Assembly (NCBI GenBank): GCA_002470135.1
Contig: DKNC01000045.1
Location: 30,428 to 67,903, forward strand
Direction: 5' to 3'
Source: Actinobacteria bacterium UBA7398
GTDB lineage: Bacteria; Actinomycetota; Actinomycetes; Nanopelagicales; Nanopelagicaceae
DNA length: 37,476 nt
The stretch's first letter is position 1; each line of letters begins with the position of its first letter. Under the pieces are notes generated by a model that saw only the letters and a list, made by a program, of their open reading frames with translations, did no database searches and was not told where the DNA came from. This document shows positions 15,247-23,162 of this stretch, piece after piece. The position numbers and the translations under genes are program-made.

Positions 15247-16383
15247 GATTTGGTTAAATCGGTCTGACCAAATCTGCCAATTCCATTTTTCATTTACCCA
15301 CTTATTTCCAAAAGCACCCATCTCCCGCCGCAGCGCTGGATCAGTAAGAATTCGGATAGCTGCATTAGCAATTTCATCAATGCTTTCACCATCAACTAAG
15401 TATCCAGTTTTACCTTCGATTAAAGCTTCCGATGCGCCACCAGAATTTCCAACGATTGTGGGGATTCCGCAAGCGCTTGCTTCTAAATATACGATTCCTA
15501 AACCTTCAACTTCTAGACCTGCTAGGCGATTTCGTGCTGGCATCGCAAACAAATCCCCTAACGCGAAATAGCGCGGTAATTCTTCATGAACTATTCGCCC
15601 AACAAAAAATACGTTTGTATCCATATTGTGTTTTGAAACTAACGATTTGATTTCTTCTCTATGTGGTCCAGTTCCTACGAGTAATAGCGCTGTATTGGGA
15701 ACTTTATCCAGAATTTTTGGGAGCGCTTCAATCAATCGATCCTGCCCTTTGCGATGTACGAGTCGACCTACTGAAACAATGGTGGGGCGATCATGAATCC
15801 CAATTTCATTAGCTAAGACCGGATCTTTTGCGCTCGGAATAAAGTGTGCGACATCGATTCCGGGGAGAATTTTTACCATTTTAGCTTTTGATTTTTTACC
15901 TAGCGCTTTGCCGATTGCGGTGCCGGTGTAATCTGTTAAAAAAGTTAAGTGGTCGACATTCCTAGCGATTAATTGCAGAATCCATTTGAATGGATAAATT
16001 TTAGCCCACCAGACTTCATGGCCTTGCGTCATCGCCACAATATGCTTTGCGCCAGCTTTACGTAAGATTGGCGCCATCACGGCAAGCGGAGCGGCTGCGC
16101 CGAACCAAACTCGTTCAATTCCGTTAGATTTCAAAATTTGCTTTACCGCGTTATTTACTCGCGGAGTGGGTAAAAGCACTTTCATTCGATCTCTAATTAC
16201 CGTTACGCCGTACTCGCGTAGCCAATATTGATCATATTCTTTGGTATCACCCTGATTTGACGTGTAAACAGTGGTTAATCCAGCTGGAATTCGCTCCAAC
16301 AAACCAATAATAAAAGTTTCGATGCCGCCAGCACGCGGCCCAAAATCGTTGGTGACTAATAAAACTTTCTCGTCGTTATAAAC
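15235..16383 (-). CDS. pimB: PimB-type GT4 mannosyltransferase, start codon abnormal
   Basis: GT-B fold glycosyltransferase, the PimB' group, which adds the second mannose from GDP-mannose to Ac1PIM1 at the cytoplasmic face. Matches include IERVWFGAAAPLAVMAPI, QGHEVWW, the nucleotide-sugar site VSVGRLVHRKGQDRLIEALP and EVEGLGIVYLEASACGIPTIVGNSGG. The conserved N-terminus, VLLVTNDFGPRAGGIETF, is encoded upstream of the first usable in-frame start (TTG 16302). No ATG, GTG or TTG exists in frame between that segment and the TAG at 16393-16395. A good AGGAG (16394-16390) lies 6 nt before GTT 16383-16381, exactly where homologues start, so I place the start there. It overlaps the NlpC/P60 stop by a few bases. 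Confidence 0.85.
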   Translation of the reverse strand, partial: VYNDEKVLLVTNDFGPRAGGIETFIIGLLERIPAGLTTVYTSNQGDTKEYDQYWLREYGVTVIRDRMKVLLPTPRVNNAVKQILKSNGIERVWFGAAAPLAVMAPILRKAGAKHIVAMTQGHEVWWAKIYPFKWILQLIARNVDHLTFLTDYTGTAIGKALGKKSKAKMVKILPGIDVAHFIPSAKDPVLANEIGIHDRPTIVSVGRLVHRKGQDRLIEALPKILDKVPNTALLLVGTGPHREEIKSLVSKHNMDTNVFFVGRIVHEELPRYFALGDLFAMPARNRLAGLEVEGLGIVYLEASACGIPTIVGNSGGASEALIEGKTGYLVDGESIDEIANAAIRILTDPALRREMGAFGNKWVNEKWNWQIWSDRFNQILFK

Positions 16384-17392
16384 GGCGTGCTCCTACATAT
16401 CGCTTCGAGCCTAAACTATCTCCAAAACTTACAACTTTTACCCGAGCTCCAGGTCTGGGTGCATGCACCATTTTGCCGCCGCCGAGGTAAATACCCACGT
16501 GTGAGATCGGTTTGCCGAAGAAAACTAAATCGCCGGGAAGTAATTTATTGCGCGCGATAGATTTTCCATAGTTGGCTTGTGCTCTAGAGGAGTGCGGAAG
16601 CGATACGCCTGAGGCTTGGAATGCCCGCATAGTTAAGCCAGAACAATCCCAGCGCACCGGGCCAGCCGCTCCAAATACATACCGATCGCCGATTTGTTTA
16701 AGTGCAAACCGGAGCGCAATTCCAGCTCGTCCAGAAATATTATTTGCAGTCGCGGCATCTTCCAGTGAAGTTTTTTGGTCAGCATCTTCGGAAGCTTGTT
16801 GCGCAGCTAAAATTCTTTCACGGTCAGCTTTTTCAAGTTTTGCAAGTAGCTCCTCTGCCTGAGCTAATTTGCTCTGCGCAGCTTCCATTTGAGCAGTCAA
16901 TCGCGCTTGAGTTGCTTTTACTAAAGCTAATTTGTCATTTACGGTCAAGGTGGTTGCAGTTAATCTCTGCGTTGCGGCAGTGAACTTCCTAAGTTGGATT
17001 GATTTCTTCCGAGTGATCGCTTCGAGTGAACCCGCTGAAGTTAAAAAGAGAGTTGGATTAGAAGAAAAAAGTAATTCAAGGCTCTGGCTAAGCCCGCCGG
17101 ATTTGTATTGAGCGATTGCAATTGCACTTAGCGATTTTTGTAGATCGCTAACATTTCCTTGTTGGGTAGCAGCTTTTGCTTGTACGGTTTTAAGAGTTTT
17201 ATTGAGTTTAGCTAATTCGACTTTTGCGGCTTGCGCTCCTTCGGCTGCCATTGCCGCTTCTTCTTGTAGCGCTTCTACCTTCGCTTGTACATCTTTGAGA
17301 TTTGCGGCGTTGGCGCTAGGTACGAGTGCAAAAATCATGGCGCAACTAACCAGCCCAACCCCAACCCGTACCAACTTCGCTCTTCTCACCAA
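16376..17392 (-). CDS. Secreted NlpC/P60 peptidoglycan endopeptidase with coiled coil
   Basis: 338 aa. Signal peptide at 1-29 (basic start, hydrophobic core, cut near ANA-AN). Residues about 32-205 form a long Ala/Lys/Glu/Gln-rich coiled coil, as in RipA/RipC-type and PcsB-like hydrolases. C-terminal NlpC/P60 domain with the triad Cys250 (WDCSGLTM), His298 (ISHVGIYLG) and His310 (VHAPRPG). It should cut D-Glu-mDAP bonds in wall peptides outside the cell. The M. tuberculosis counterpart next to pimB is Rv2190c. Start is TTG 17392 or GTG 17389, neither with an SD. The region upstream is rich in inverted repeats (see separate entry). Confidence 0.92.
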   Translation of the reverse strand: MVRRAKLVRVGVGLVSCAMIFALVPSANAANLKDVQAKVEALQEEAAMAAEGAQAAKVELAKLNKTLKTVQAKAATQQGNVSDLQKSLSAIAIAQYKSGGLSQSLELLFSSNPTLFLTSAGSLEAITRKKSIQLRKFTAATQRLTATTLTVNDKLALVKATQARLTAQMEAAQSKLAQAEELLAKLEKADRERILAAQQASEDADQKTSLEDAATANNISGRAGIALRFALKQIGDRYVFGAAGPVRWDCSGLTMRAFQASGVSLPHSSRAQANYGKSIARNKLLPGDLVFFGKPISHVGIYLGGGKMVHAPRPGARVKVVSFGDSLGSKRYVGARRL

Positions 17393-17633
17393 AAGAGGCT
17401 AACGAGGTCGAGCCTTAGACCTCAAGCCGAGAGCATCAAATTGCCTGTGAATTTTCACCGAAACGGAGTGGCGGAACCATGCCACGCGAGGATAGGAGCG
17501 CAATCGCTGAATTCTCGCTCTCAGAGAGCTCGGGCAACTTATTTGGGAGTGGATTTAGCAGAACTGAGATAACGCAATCATTACAGGCTATATCTCGCAT
17601 GGTGCAGGTATCGCAATCTATGATCATTTGAAA
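17393..17633. promoter_or_regulatory. Divergent intergenic region with several hairpins
   Basis: 241 nt without a gene, between NlpC/P60 (-) and a RibD-like gene (+). Inverted repeats on the minus strand, in order towards NlpC/P60: GCGAG/CTCGC around AGCG-ATTG-CGCT (17486-17518), GTGGC/GCCAC with an 8-nt loop (about 17468-17485), the near-palindrome GTGAA-AA-TTCAC (about 17447-17458), and GAGGTC/GACCTC (17404-17423) flanked by GGCT/AGCC. This looks like a structured leader of the hydrolase. Cell-wall hydrolase genes in actinobacteria often carry ydaO (cyclic-di-AMP) riboswitches, but I could not match that consensus convincingly. Confidence 0.4.
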
Positions 17634-18215
17634 ATGGTACGACCGACCACTGACAAGCAATGGCGAGTTATGAAAAGGCATGAAGAGATATTTGCTAGAT
17701 ATGGTGGGCTCGTGAATGTGAGCGTTCGAGCCAATTTAGTTCTCGGAAGCGATGGCGCAACCACGCTAAATGGCAGCTCCGCCGCTCTGAGTTCGGCTAA
17801 AGATCGAACCCGATTTCATGCGATGCGCGCCGAATTTGATGTGATTGTAATTGGTGGCAAAACCGCCATAACCGAGCCATACCAAAAAACCCCAATTCCG
17901 CTTGTTGTGGTCTCGCGCAATCTTCTGATTCCAGAATCGCTAACTACTAATCCCATACTTTTCTGGTGGCAAATTTCTCCGGCAGCAGCTATTGCAAAAT
18001 GTTTAGCAGAATTTGGGAACCGAGTTTTAATTGAGGGCGGCCCAAATTTCTTGATAGCGGCGCTACCTGAAATAACTGAGTTCGCCATTACCCGAACCAA
18101 AATCTCTGGCGGTGAAAATAAGGTTGATCTCACAAAATTATTGAGTGAGTTCACACTTGTCAGCGAAGAAGTGCTACCAGATGAAATTTTTCAAATATTT
18201 AAAAGAGTTAATTAA
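17634..18215 (+). CDS. RibD C-terminal-like reductase (pyrimidine reductase/DHFR fold)
   Basis: 193 aa from ATG 17634; the frame also has TTG 17628. Recognisable parts of the RibD_C fold are VNVSVRANLVLGSDGATTLNG near residues 27-47, DRTRFHAMRAEFDVIVIGGKTA and VLIEGGPNFLIAAL. The family reduces pyrimidine or pterin rings with NADPH, as in riboflavin synthesis, but related proteins have unknown substrates, and no deaminase half is present. It is shorter at the N-terminus than most actinobacterial members. There is no SD, so the start is uncertain. It converges on the EamA transporter gene with a 4-nt overlap. Confidence 0.75.
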   Translation: MVRPTTDKQWRVMKRHEEIFARYGGLVNVSVRANLVLGSDGATTLNGSSAALSSAKDRTRFHAMRAEFDVIVIGGKTAITEPYQKTPIPLVVVSRNLLIPESLTTNPILFWWQISPAAAIAKCLAEFGNRVLIEGGPNFLIAALPEITEFAITRTKISGGENKVDLTKLLSEFTLVSEEVLPDEIFQIFKRVN

Positions 18216-19051
18216 GCTAGCGAAATCATCACAACACCAATTATTGCGAAGAGAATTCCAAGATATTGTACCTTGTGGAGCCGTTCGTGCAGGAATTTAA
18301 ATGCCAATACTGAAGTAACAATTGGGAAGAGCGAACCAAGCACCATCGCGATTGAGACTAAGCCTTTAGTTGTTGCTAAACCTAATAAATAATTCGCTAG
18401 GAAATCCGCGACCCCGATAAAGGCCAACATTGGTAAATCTTTTAATTTGAATCCACCAATCTGGCGGTAGCGCAGCGCAATTAAAATGCAGATTGAGACC
18501 GAAGTTACGCGCATCATCGTCATGGTGAGTAGCGGGCTAGTTTCTGAACCTTTTGCCATGAAAGTTAAAGCAATACCAAAGCCAAAAGTTGCACCAAGTG
18601 CATAAAAAAGTGGTTTAACTGGTAATCCATTATTTAACTCTGGCCCACTCGCGCAGAATCCCCCAATTAACGCAATCACCATTCCTAGTAATTGCAATCG
18701 CATCGGCCGTTCGCCACCAATTAACGCAATCGTAAATGGCAGCAACGCGCCGAGCGAGCTAATCGGCGAGACAACTCCCATACGACCGGTAGCAAGCCCT
18801 GCATAAAATGATGTGAGCCCTAAAAATCCAGCTATGCCCGCGATTATTCCGGGTAAAAAATATCCATTCCAATCAAGAGTTGGTGCAATATAAGAACCAG
18901 AAATCAAAACTATTGCAGTGCCAAAGAGCAATCCGATTGATTGTGAAACTCCAGTTACTGCAATTGATTTGAAGCGTTTCGAAAGATTACCGCCGATGAA
19001 ATCCGCAGTGCCCCAGAGCACACTTGAAACTAACGCTAATAGCGATCCCAT
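18212..19051 (-). CDS. EamA/DMT-family transporter
   Basis: 279 aa with about ten membrane helices and the internal duplication of the drug/metabolite transporter superfamily. The N-terminal half opens LLALVSSVLWGTADFIGGNLSKR, the typical EamA start, and the second half contains ALGATFGFGIALTFMAKG. The last helices end at FLHERLHKVQYLGILFAIIGVVMISLA, the usual DMT close. The substrate is unknown. Single gene, convergent with the RibD-like gene and divergent from the DUF3000 gene 33 nt away. Confidence 0.9.
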   Translation of the reverse strand: MGSLLALVSSVLWGTADFIGGNLSKRFKSIAVTGVSQSIGLLFGTAIVLISGSYIAPTLDWNGYFLPGIIAGIAGFLGLTSFYAGLATGRMGVVSPISSLGALLPFTIALIGGERPMRLQLLGMVIALIGGFCASGPELNNGLPVKPLFYALGATFGFGIALTFMAKGSETSPLLTMTMMRVTSVSICILIALRYRQIGGFKLKDLPMLAFIGVADFLANYLLGLATTKGLVSIAMVLGSLFPIVTSVLAFKFLHERLHKVQYLGILFAIIGVVMISLA

Positions 19052-19084
19052 GGAGGCAAAGGCTACCGCTCGCGCCTCCCTTAA

Positions 19085-19696
19085 ATGGCGGGTAAGTACT
19101 TTTACCCTTATCTAATGGACCAACCTTTCAAATTCACTAAGTACGATAAGTACTTTGATGACTTTGTGATGCAGATGGAAGCCTTTGTGCCGCGCCCCGA
19201 AATTGAATTAGAAGAAGTCCCAGCGCCGCAAAAATTAGCACCGCGTGCTTATGCAGTTGTTGGAGATGTCGCACTTGATGAGAATGATGATGTCGCAACT
19301 GGCCGATTTGTGTTATTGCTCGATCCAGAAGGTCAAGAAGCTTGGGATGGAAATTTTCGCTGTGTTACTTTTGTGCGAGCTGCGATTGATTCTGAGATGG
19401 CAAGCGATCCGATGTTGGCCGAAGTAGGTTGGACATGGTTTTTAGAATCGTTAGCTAAGGCAGGGGCAGACTTCCGTTCGCCTAGTGGCACAGTTACTCG
19501 AGTTGCGAGCAAATCTTTTGGCCAACTTGTAGGTACTGACGATGACTCCGAGATCGAAATTCGAGCATCTTGGACTCCAACCGAGCCATCGCAATTAATG
19601 TTCCACGCAAAAGCCTGGATGGAATTATTAGCAGTTACATCAGGGCTCGCACCGCTTCCGGAAGGCGTTAGCTCGCTCGGGCAAAATCGTCGCTAA
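19085..19696 (+). CDS. DUF3000-family protein
   Basis: 203 aa (193 if ATG 19115 is used). It matches the actinobacterial DUF3000 pattern: LAPRAYAVVGDV, GRFVLLLDPEGQEAWDGNFRCVTFVRA, EMASDPMLAEVGWTWFLESL, SGTVTRVASKSFG and EIRASWTP. No reaction is known. It is placed directly before RNase D, as in M. tuberculosis (Rv2680-Rv2681), and its stop overlaps the rnd ATG by 1 nt, so a link to RNA processing is a fair guess but only that. The start is unclear: 19085 has no SD, and a dyad GGGTAA/TTACCC lies between the two candidate starts. Confidence 0.85.
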   Translation: MAGKYFYPYLMDQPFKFTKYDKYFDDFVMQMEAFVPRPEIELEEVPAPQKLAPRAYAVVGDVALDENDDVATGRFVLLLDPEGQEAWDGNFRCVTFVRAAIDSEMASDPMLAEVGWTWFLESLAKAGADFRSPSGTVTRVASKSFGQLVGTDDDSEIEIRASWTPTEPSQLMFHAKAWMELLAVTSGLAPLPEGVSSLGQNRR

Positions 19697-21003
19697 TGGC
19701 TAAACCTTTACTAAAGCCTGTTGGCGGCACGCCCCGAATAATCGCAACAGATTCCGCCTTTGCGGAAGCAGTAACAACAATTATTTCTGGTACCGGTCCG
19801 ATAGCAATTGATGCTGAGCGCGCTTCTGGCTATAGGTATAGCCAACGTGCATATCTAATTCAAATAAAACGAATTGGCGGCGGGCTACATTTAATCGATC
19901 CCATTCCGTTAGCAAAATCGGATACCGCTAAAGCGCAAATCCAAAAACTTAATGATGCTTTAGCTGATGTTGAATGGGTAATTCATGCCAGCACCCAGGA
20001 TCTACCGTGTTTGCGAGAATTCGGATTAGCGCCAAAACTACTATTTGACACTGAATTAGGCGGTCGATTAGCTGGGTGCGAGCGAGTTGGCTTAGGACCA
20101 CTAACCGAAGCGCTCTTAGATTTAACGCTTGCAAAAGAACATAGCGCAGTTGATTGGTCATATCGCCCATTACATCCAGAATGGCTTAACTACGCGGCGC
20201 TGGATGTTGAAGTGCTCTTGGATTTAAGAAACGCCATAGAAAAATTGTTGAGCGATCAAGGAAAATTAAAATGGGCTAGCGCAGATTTTGCCGCGATACT
20301 TGCAGCGCCACCAACTGCGCCGCGGAAAGATCCATGGCGTCGGACTTCGGGGATGCACAAAGTTAAAAACCGTAGAGAGTTAGCCATTATTAGAGAGCTC
20401 TGGTTAACGCGTGATGGGGTTGCAAGAGAAATTGATTTAGCGCCAGGTAAAGTTTTAAATGATGCGCTGATTATCGAGATTGCACTTGCAAAACCAAATT
20501 CGCTATTGGAGCTAACTTCGATCCCCGCAATCTCTAATCGCCTGCGAAGTGAAGAGCAGAAAAGTTTTATCCCAACTTGGTTTGCCGCCCTAGCGCGAGC
20601 GCAAGCGTTACCAGAATCAGATTTGCCAGAAAGTAAAACTATTACCGATGCGATGCCGCCAATAAAAGTTTGGCGCGATAAATTTCCGCTACCCTACGCC
20701 CGTTTAACCCATGCCCGATCTGCAGTTGCAAATTTGGGCGTTGCATTAGCGATACCAACGGAGAATTTAATTTCGCCAGAAATAATCAGACGGGTTGCTT
20801 GGTTAAGTCAGAGCGATACCGCTTTAATCGGTAGTTCGGATCGAGTTTTCGAACGGATGATTGGTTTTGGCGCACGGCAATGGCAGGCGGAGTTAACTGC
20901 GGAATTGGTTGCGGCAGGGCTTACAAATGACCAACCGCTGCTCATACCGGAGCCCGAAACTGAGTCAGAATCTACCGAAACTGGCCTCGAAACCCCGATT
21001 TAA
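19696..21003 (+). CDS. rnd: Ribonuclease D-like 3'-5' exonuclease with HRDC domain
   Basis: 435 aa. DEDD exonuclease domain with IAIDAERASGYRYSQRAYLIQI (Asp39, Glu41), HASTQDLPCLREFG, and the closing motif NYAALDVEVLLDLR (Tyr, Asp). An HRDC domain follows at about 220-295 (VKNRRELAIIRELWLTRD... then DLAPGKVLNDALI), and a further actinobacterial C-terminal helical region ends in an acidic tail. It trims the 3' ends of structured RNAs such as tRNA precursors. Coupled to DUF3000 by TAATG. A perfect inverted repeat follows the stop. Confidence 0.93.
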   Translation: MAKPLLKPVGGTPRIIATDSAFAEAVTTIISGTGPIAIDAERASGYRYSQRAYLIQIKRIGGGLHLIDPIPLAKSDTAKAQIQKLNDALADVEWVIHASTQDLPCLREFGLAPKLLFDTELGGRLAGCERVGLGPLTEALLDLTLAKEHSAVDWSYRPLHPEWLNYAALDVEVLLDLRNAIEKLLSDQGKLKWASADFAAILAAPPTAPRKDPWRRTSGMHKVKNRRELAIIRELWLTRDGVAREIDLAPGKVLNDALIIEIALAKPNSLLELTSIPAISNRLRSEEQKSFIPTWFAALARAQALPESDLPESKTITDAMPPIKVWRDKFPLPYARLTHARSAVANLGVALAIPTENLISPEIIRRVAWLSQSDTALIGSSDRVFERMIGFGARQWQAELTAELVAAGLTNDQPLLIPEPETESESTETGLETPI

Positions 21004-21011
21004 GTGTGACT

Positions 21012-21043
21012 GCAATTACGCAACACTTGAGTTGCGTAATTGC
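21012..21043. promoter_or_regulatory. Perfect 13-bp inverted repeat between rnd and FTR1 gene
   Basis: GCAATTACGCAAC (21012-21024) and GTTGCGTAATTGC (21031-21043) with loop ACTTGA. No T-run follows, so termination of rnd would be weak. The right arm overlaps a possible -35 (TTGCGT 21032-21037) 18 nt ahead of a possible -10 TAGGCT (21056-21061), which is 6 nt before the permease ATG. An operator for the iron gene is therefore as likely as an RNA hairpin. Confidence 0.5.
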
Positions 21044-21067
21044 TAACTCGGCTAATAGGCTTAGTCC

Positions 21068-21880
21068 ATGTTAAGTACCTTTTTAATAGCGATCCGCGAG
21101 GGCTTGGAAGGATCGCTCATCGTTGGCATTTTGGTTGCCTACTTAGTTCGCACAAATCGACGCAACCAGCTCGCACCGCTTTGGACTGGGGTCGCAGTTG
21201 CGCTTTTGGGAAGTTTTGGATTTGGCGCTTTTCTGACATTTACATCGAATGAGCTATCTCCGCGCGGTGAAGAACTTTTTGCAGGCATAACTTCACTAGT
21301 CGCGGTCGCGATGGTTACCTGGATGGTTTTCTGGATGAAACGTAGCGCCCGAAATCTTAAAAACGAATTGCACGGAAAAATCGATCAAGCACAATCCATC
21401 GGTAAATTCGCAGTAGTTGGCGCTGCCTTTTTCGCAGTCGCTCGCGAAGGCTTAGAGACCGCCATCTTTGTTTACTCTAACTTTAAAACGGTTGCCAGCA
21501 ATAGCGCACCGGCGATCGGACTCACAATTGGTTTCGCAGTTGCGATTGCGCTTGGATTTCTAATTTATAAACAATCTATTAAATTAAACTTGGCAAAGTT
21601 TTTCCTAATAACTGGCGTGGGTTTAATTGTGGTTGCAGGCGGGGTGCTTTCATACGGAGTTCATGAGCTCCAAGAATTCGGAATTCTCCCCGGCCCAGAT
21701 GCATTTGCGTGGAATTTAACTAATTGGATTTCCGCAGATTCGATACCTGGTGCGCTACTTGCCGGAACTATCGGGTTCGATACCACCACCTCGTGGCTTC
21801 AACTCTTCTTCTGGGTTGGCTACCTTGGGCTAGTAATTCCGATCTACGTTAAGCCTGTTAAAACCCCAATCGCCGCTTAA
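21068..21880 (+). CDS. FTR1/EfeU-family iron permease
   Basis: 270 aa with seven predicted helices. Both signature REGLE motifs are present: Arg10-Glu14 (IREGLEGSLIVG) and Arg126-Glu130 (AREGLETAIFVY); these line the iron path in Ftr1p and EfeU. It should import iron (Fe3+ after oxidation, or Fe2+) across the cytoplasmic membrane. The usual partners EfeO and EfeB are not next to it, so it is a solitary permease or the partners lie elsewhere. It probably starts as a leaderless message, since a -10-like TAGGCT ends 6 nt before ATG. An inverted repeat overlaps the promoter. Confidence 0.9.
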   Translation: MLSTFLIAIREGLEGSLIVGILVAYLVRTNRRNQLAPLWTGVAVALLGSFGFGAFLTFTSNELSPRGEELFAGITSLVAVAMVTWMVFWMKRSARNLKNELHGKIDQAQSIGKFAVVGAAFFAVAREGLETAIFVYSNFKTVASNSAPAIGLTIGFAVAIALGFLIYKQSIKLNLAKFFLITGVGLIVVAGGVLSYGVHELQEFGILPGPDAFAWNLTNWISADSIPGALLAGTIGFDTTTSWLQLFFWVGYLGLVIPIYVKPVKTPIAA

Positions 21881-21905
21881 CCTCACACCGCTCCGCATTC
21901 ACTTT

Positions 21906-21927
21906 TAGGTTACCGACAGGTAACCTA
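21906..21927. promoter_or_regulatory. Palindrome upstream of fadA, candidate operator
   Basis: TAGGTTACC (21906-21914) and GGTAACCTA (21919-21927) are perfect 9-bp arms around GACA, ending 26 nt before the fadA ATG. The short spacer and length fit a TetR-type operator better than a terminator, and no T-run follows. The half-site TAGGTTAC occurs again upstream of the acyl-ACP desaturase (35979-35986), so one lipid regulator may act at both. Confidence 0.55.
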
Positions 21928-21953
21928 GGGGCAACTGATGAGAAGAGGGATAA

Positions 21954-23162
21954 ATGGCAACTACACCGAATTCACTTAACACCGTTGTGCTAGTCGATGC
22001 GGTGCGGACCCCATTTGGAAAAGCCGGCAGTTTATACGCTGGTACGCGCGCTGATGACTTAATGGTTCGTTGTATTCGCGGTTTGTTAGAACGCAATCCA
22101 TCAGTTCCGCTATCAGCAATCGATGAAGTTGCTGTTGCAGCTGCAACCCAGTCCGGTGATCAAGGAATGAATATTGGACGGAGCGCTGCGCTATTAGCAG
22201 GGCTGCCAAATACCGTACCTGGCTATTCGATTGACCGTTGGTGCGCCGGAGCGATGACTGCTGTAACAACAATTTCTGGTGCAATCGCAATGGGACTTTA
22301 TGATCTCGCAATTGCTGGCGGCGTAGAACATATGGGCAACCATCCGATGGGCGAAGGTATTGACCCTAACCCACGATATTTAGCAGAGAAGATTGTTGAT
22401 ACCGATGCGTTGAGTATGGGAAATACCGCCGAACGTTTACATGATCGGTTTCCGCATTTAACTAAAGAGCGCGCCGATAAATATGCTGTGAACTCACAAG
22501 TTAAAACAGCAGCTGCATATGCTGCTGGAAAAATTCAACCAAATTTAATTCCAATGGCTGCGCGCAGCGCTGAACTTGGTTGGGGAGTTGCAACAGTCGA
22601 CGAACCGCCACGACCTGGCACAACTTTAGAAGCGCTTGCTGCACTTAAAACTCCATTCCGCGCAGCTGGCCGCGTCACTGCTGGCAATGCAGCGGGTTTA
22701 AATGATGGCGCAACAGCAGCGCTACTTGCAAGCGAATCAAAAGCAAAAGAATTGGGTTTAACAGTTAAAGCAAAATTAGTTTCATTTGCATTCGCTGGCG
22801 TTGAACCAGAAGTTATGGGTTATGGCCCAGTTCCCGCAACGATTAAGGCGCTCGCGAAAGCTGGCTTAACCATTGAAGATATTGGGCTATTTGAAGTTAA
22901 TGAAGCATTCGCAATCCAAGTAATTGCATTCTTAGATCACTTTGGAATGGCCGATGATGATTCGCGAGTAAATATCTATGGCGGCGCAATTGCAGTTGGC
23001 CATCCCCTGGCTTCATCTGGCGTTCGCCTCATGCTCAATTTGGCTGAAGGATTTAAGGAACACCCTGAAGTTAAATATGGAATTACCACCATGTGTATTG
23101 GACTTGGTATGGGTGGCACTGTGATTTGGGAAAATCCACACTTCAATGGGGGTAAGAAATAA
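21954..23162 (+). CDS. fadA: Acetyl-CoA C-acyltransferase (thiolase)
   Basis: 402 aa. Splits 3-ketoacyl-CoA with CoA in the last step of beta-oxidation. All thiolase residues are there: nucleophile Cys97 (DRWCAGAM), VNEAFA (near 315-320), His350 in GGAIAVGHPLASSG, and Cys381 in TTMCIGLGMGG. An SD (GAGGG) lies close to the ATG. The stop overlaps the fadB ATG by 1 nt, so the two subunits of the trifunctional complex are made together. Probable control by a regulator acting at the palindrome 21906-21927. Confidence 0.95.
   Translation: MATTPNSLNTVVLVDAVRTPFGKAGSLYAGTRADDLMVRCIRGLLERNPSVPLSAIDEVAVAAATQSGDQGMNIGRSAALLAGLPNTVPGYSIDRWCAGAMTAVTTISGAIAMGLYDLAIAGGVEHMGNHPMGEGIDPNPRYLAEKIVDTDALSMGNTAERLHDRFPHLTKERADKYAVNSQVKTAAAYAAGKIQPNLIPMAARSAELGWGVATVDEPPRPGTTLEALAALKTPFRAAGRVTAGNAAGLNDGATAALLASESKAKELGLTVKAKLVSFAFAGVEPEVMGYGPVPATIKALAKAGLTIEDIGLFEVNEAFAIQVIAFLDHFGMADDDSRVNIYGGAIAVGHPLASSGVRLMLNLAEGFKEHPEVKYGITTMCIGLGMGGTVIWENPHFNGGKK

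Noticed and set aside
16376..16383. A +1 frameshift at the NlpC/P60 stop (TTA TAA C) that would fuse it to PimB
   Set aside because: It would join a secreted hydrolase to a cytoplasmic transferase, and the AGGAG before GTT 16383 gives a simpler reading.
17404..17560. Firm call of a ydaO/c-di-AMP riboswitch
   Set aside because: Only faint similarity at one end; the GGGGUGAAUC and CCCGACAGCUAACC cores are not found.
19095..19155. AAGTAC three times within 60 nt at the start of the DUF3000 gene
   Set aside because: All three encode Lys-Tyr dipeptides in frame, so codon choice explains them.
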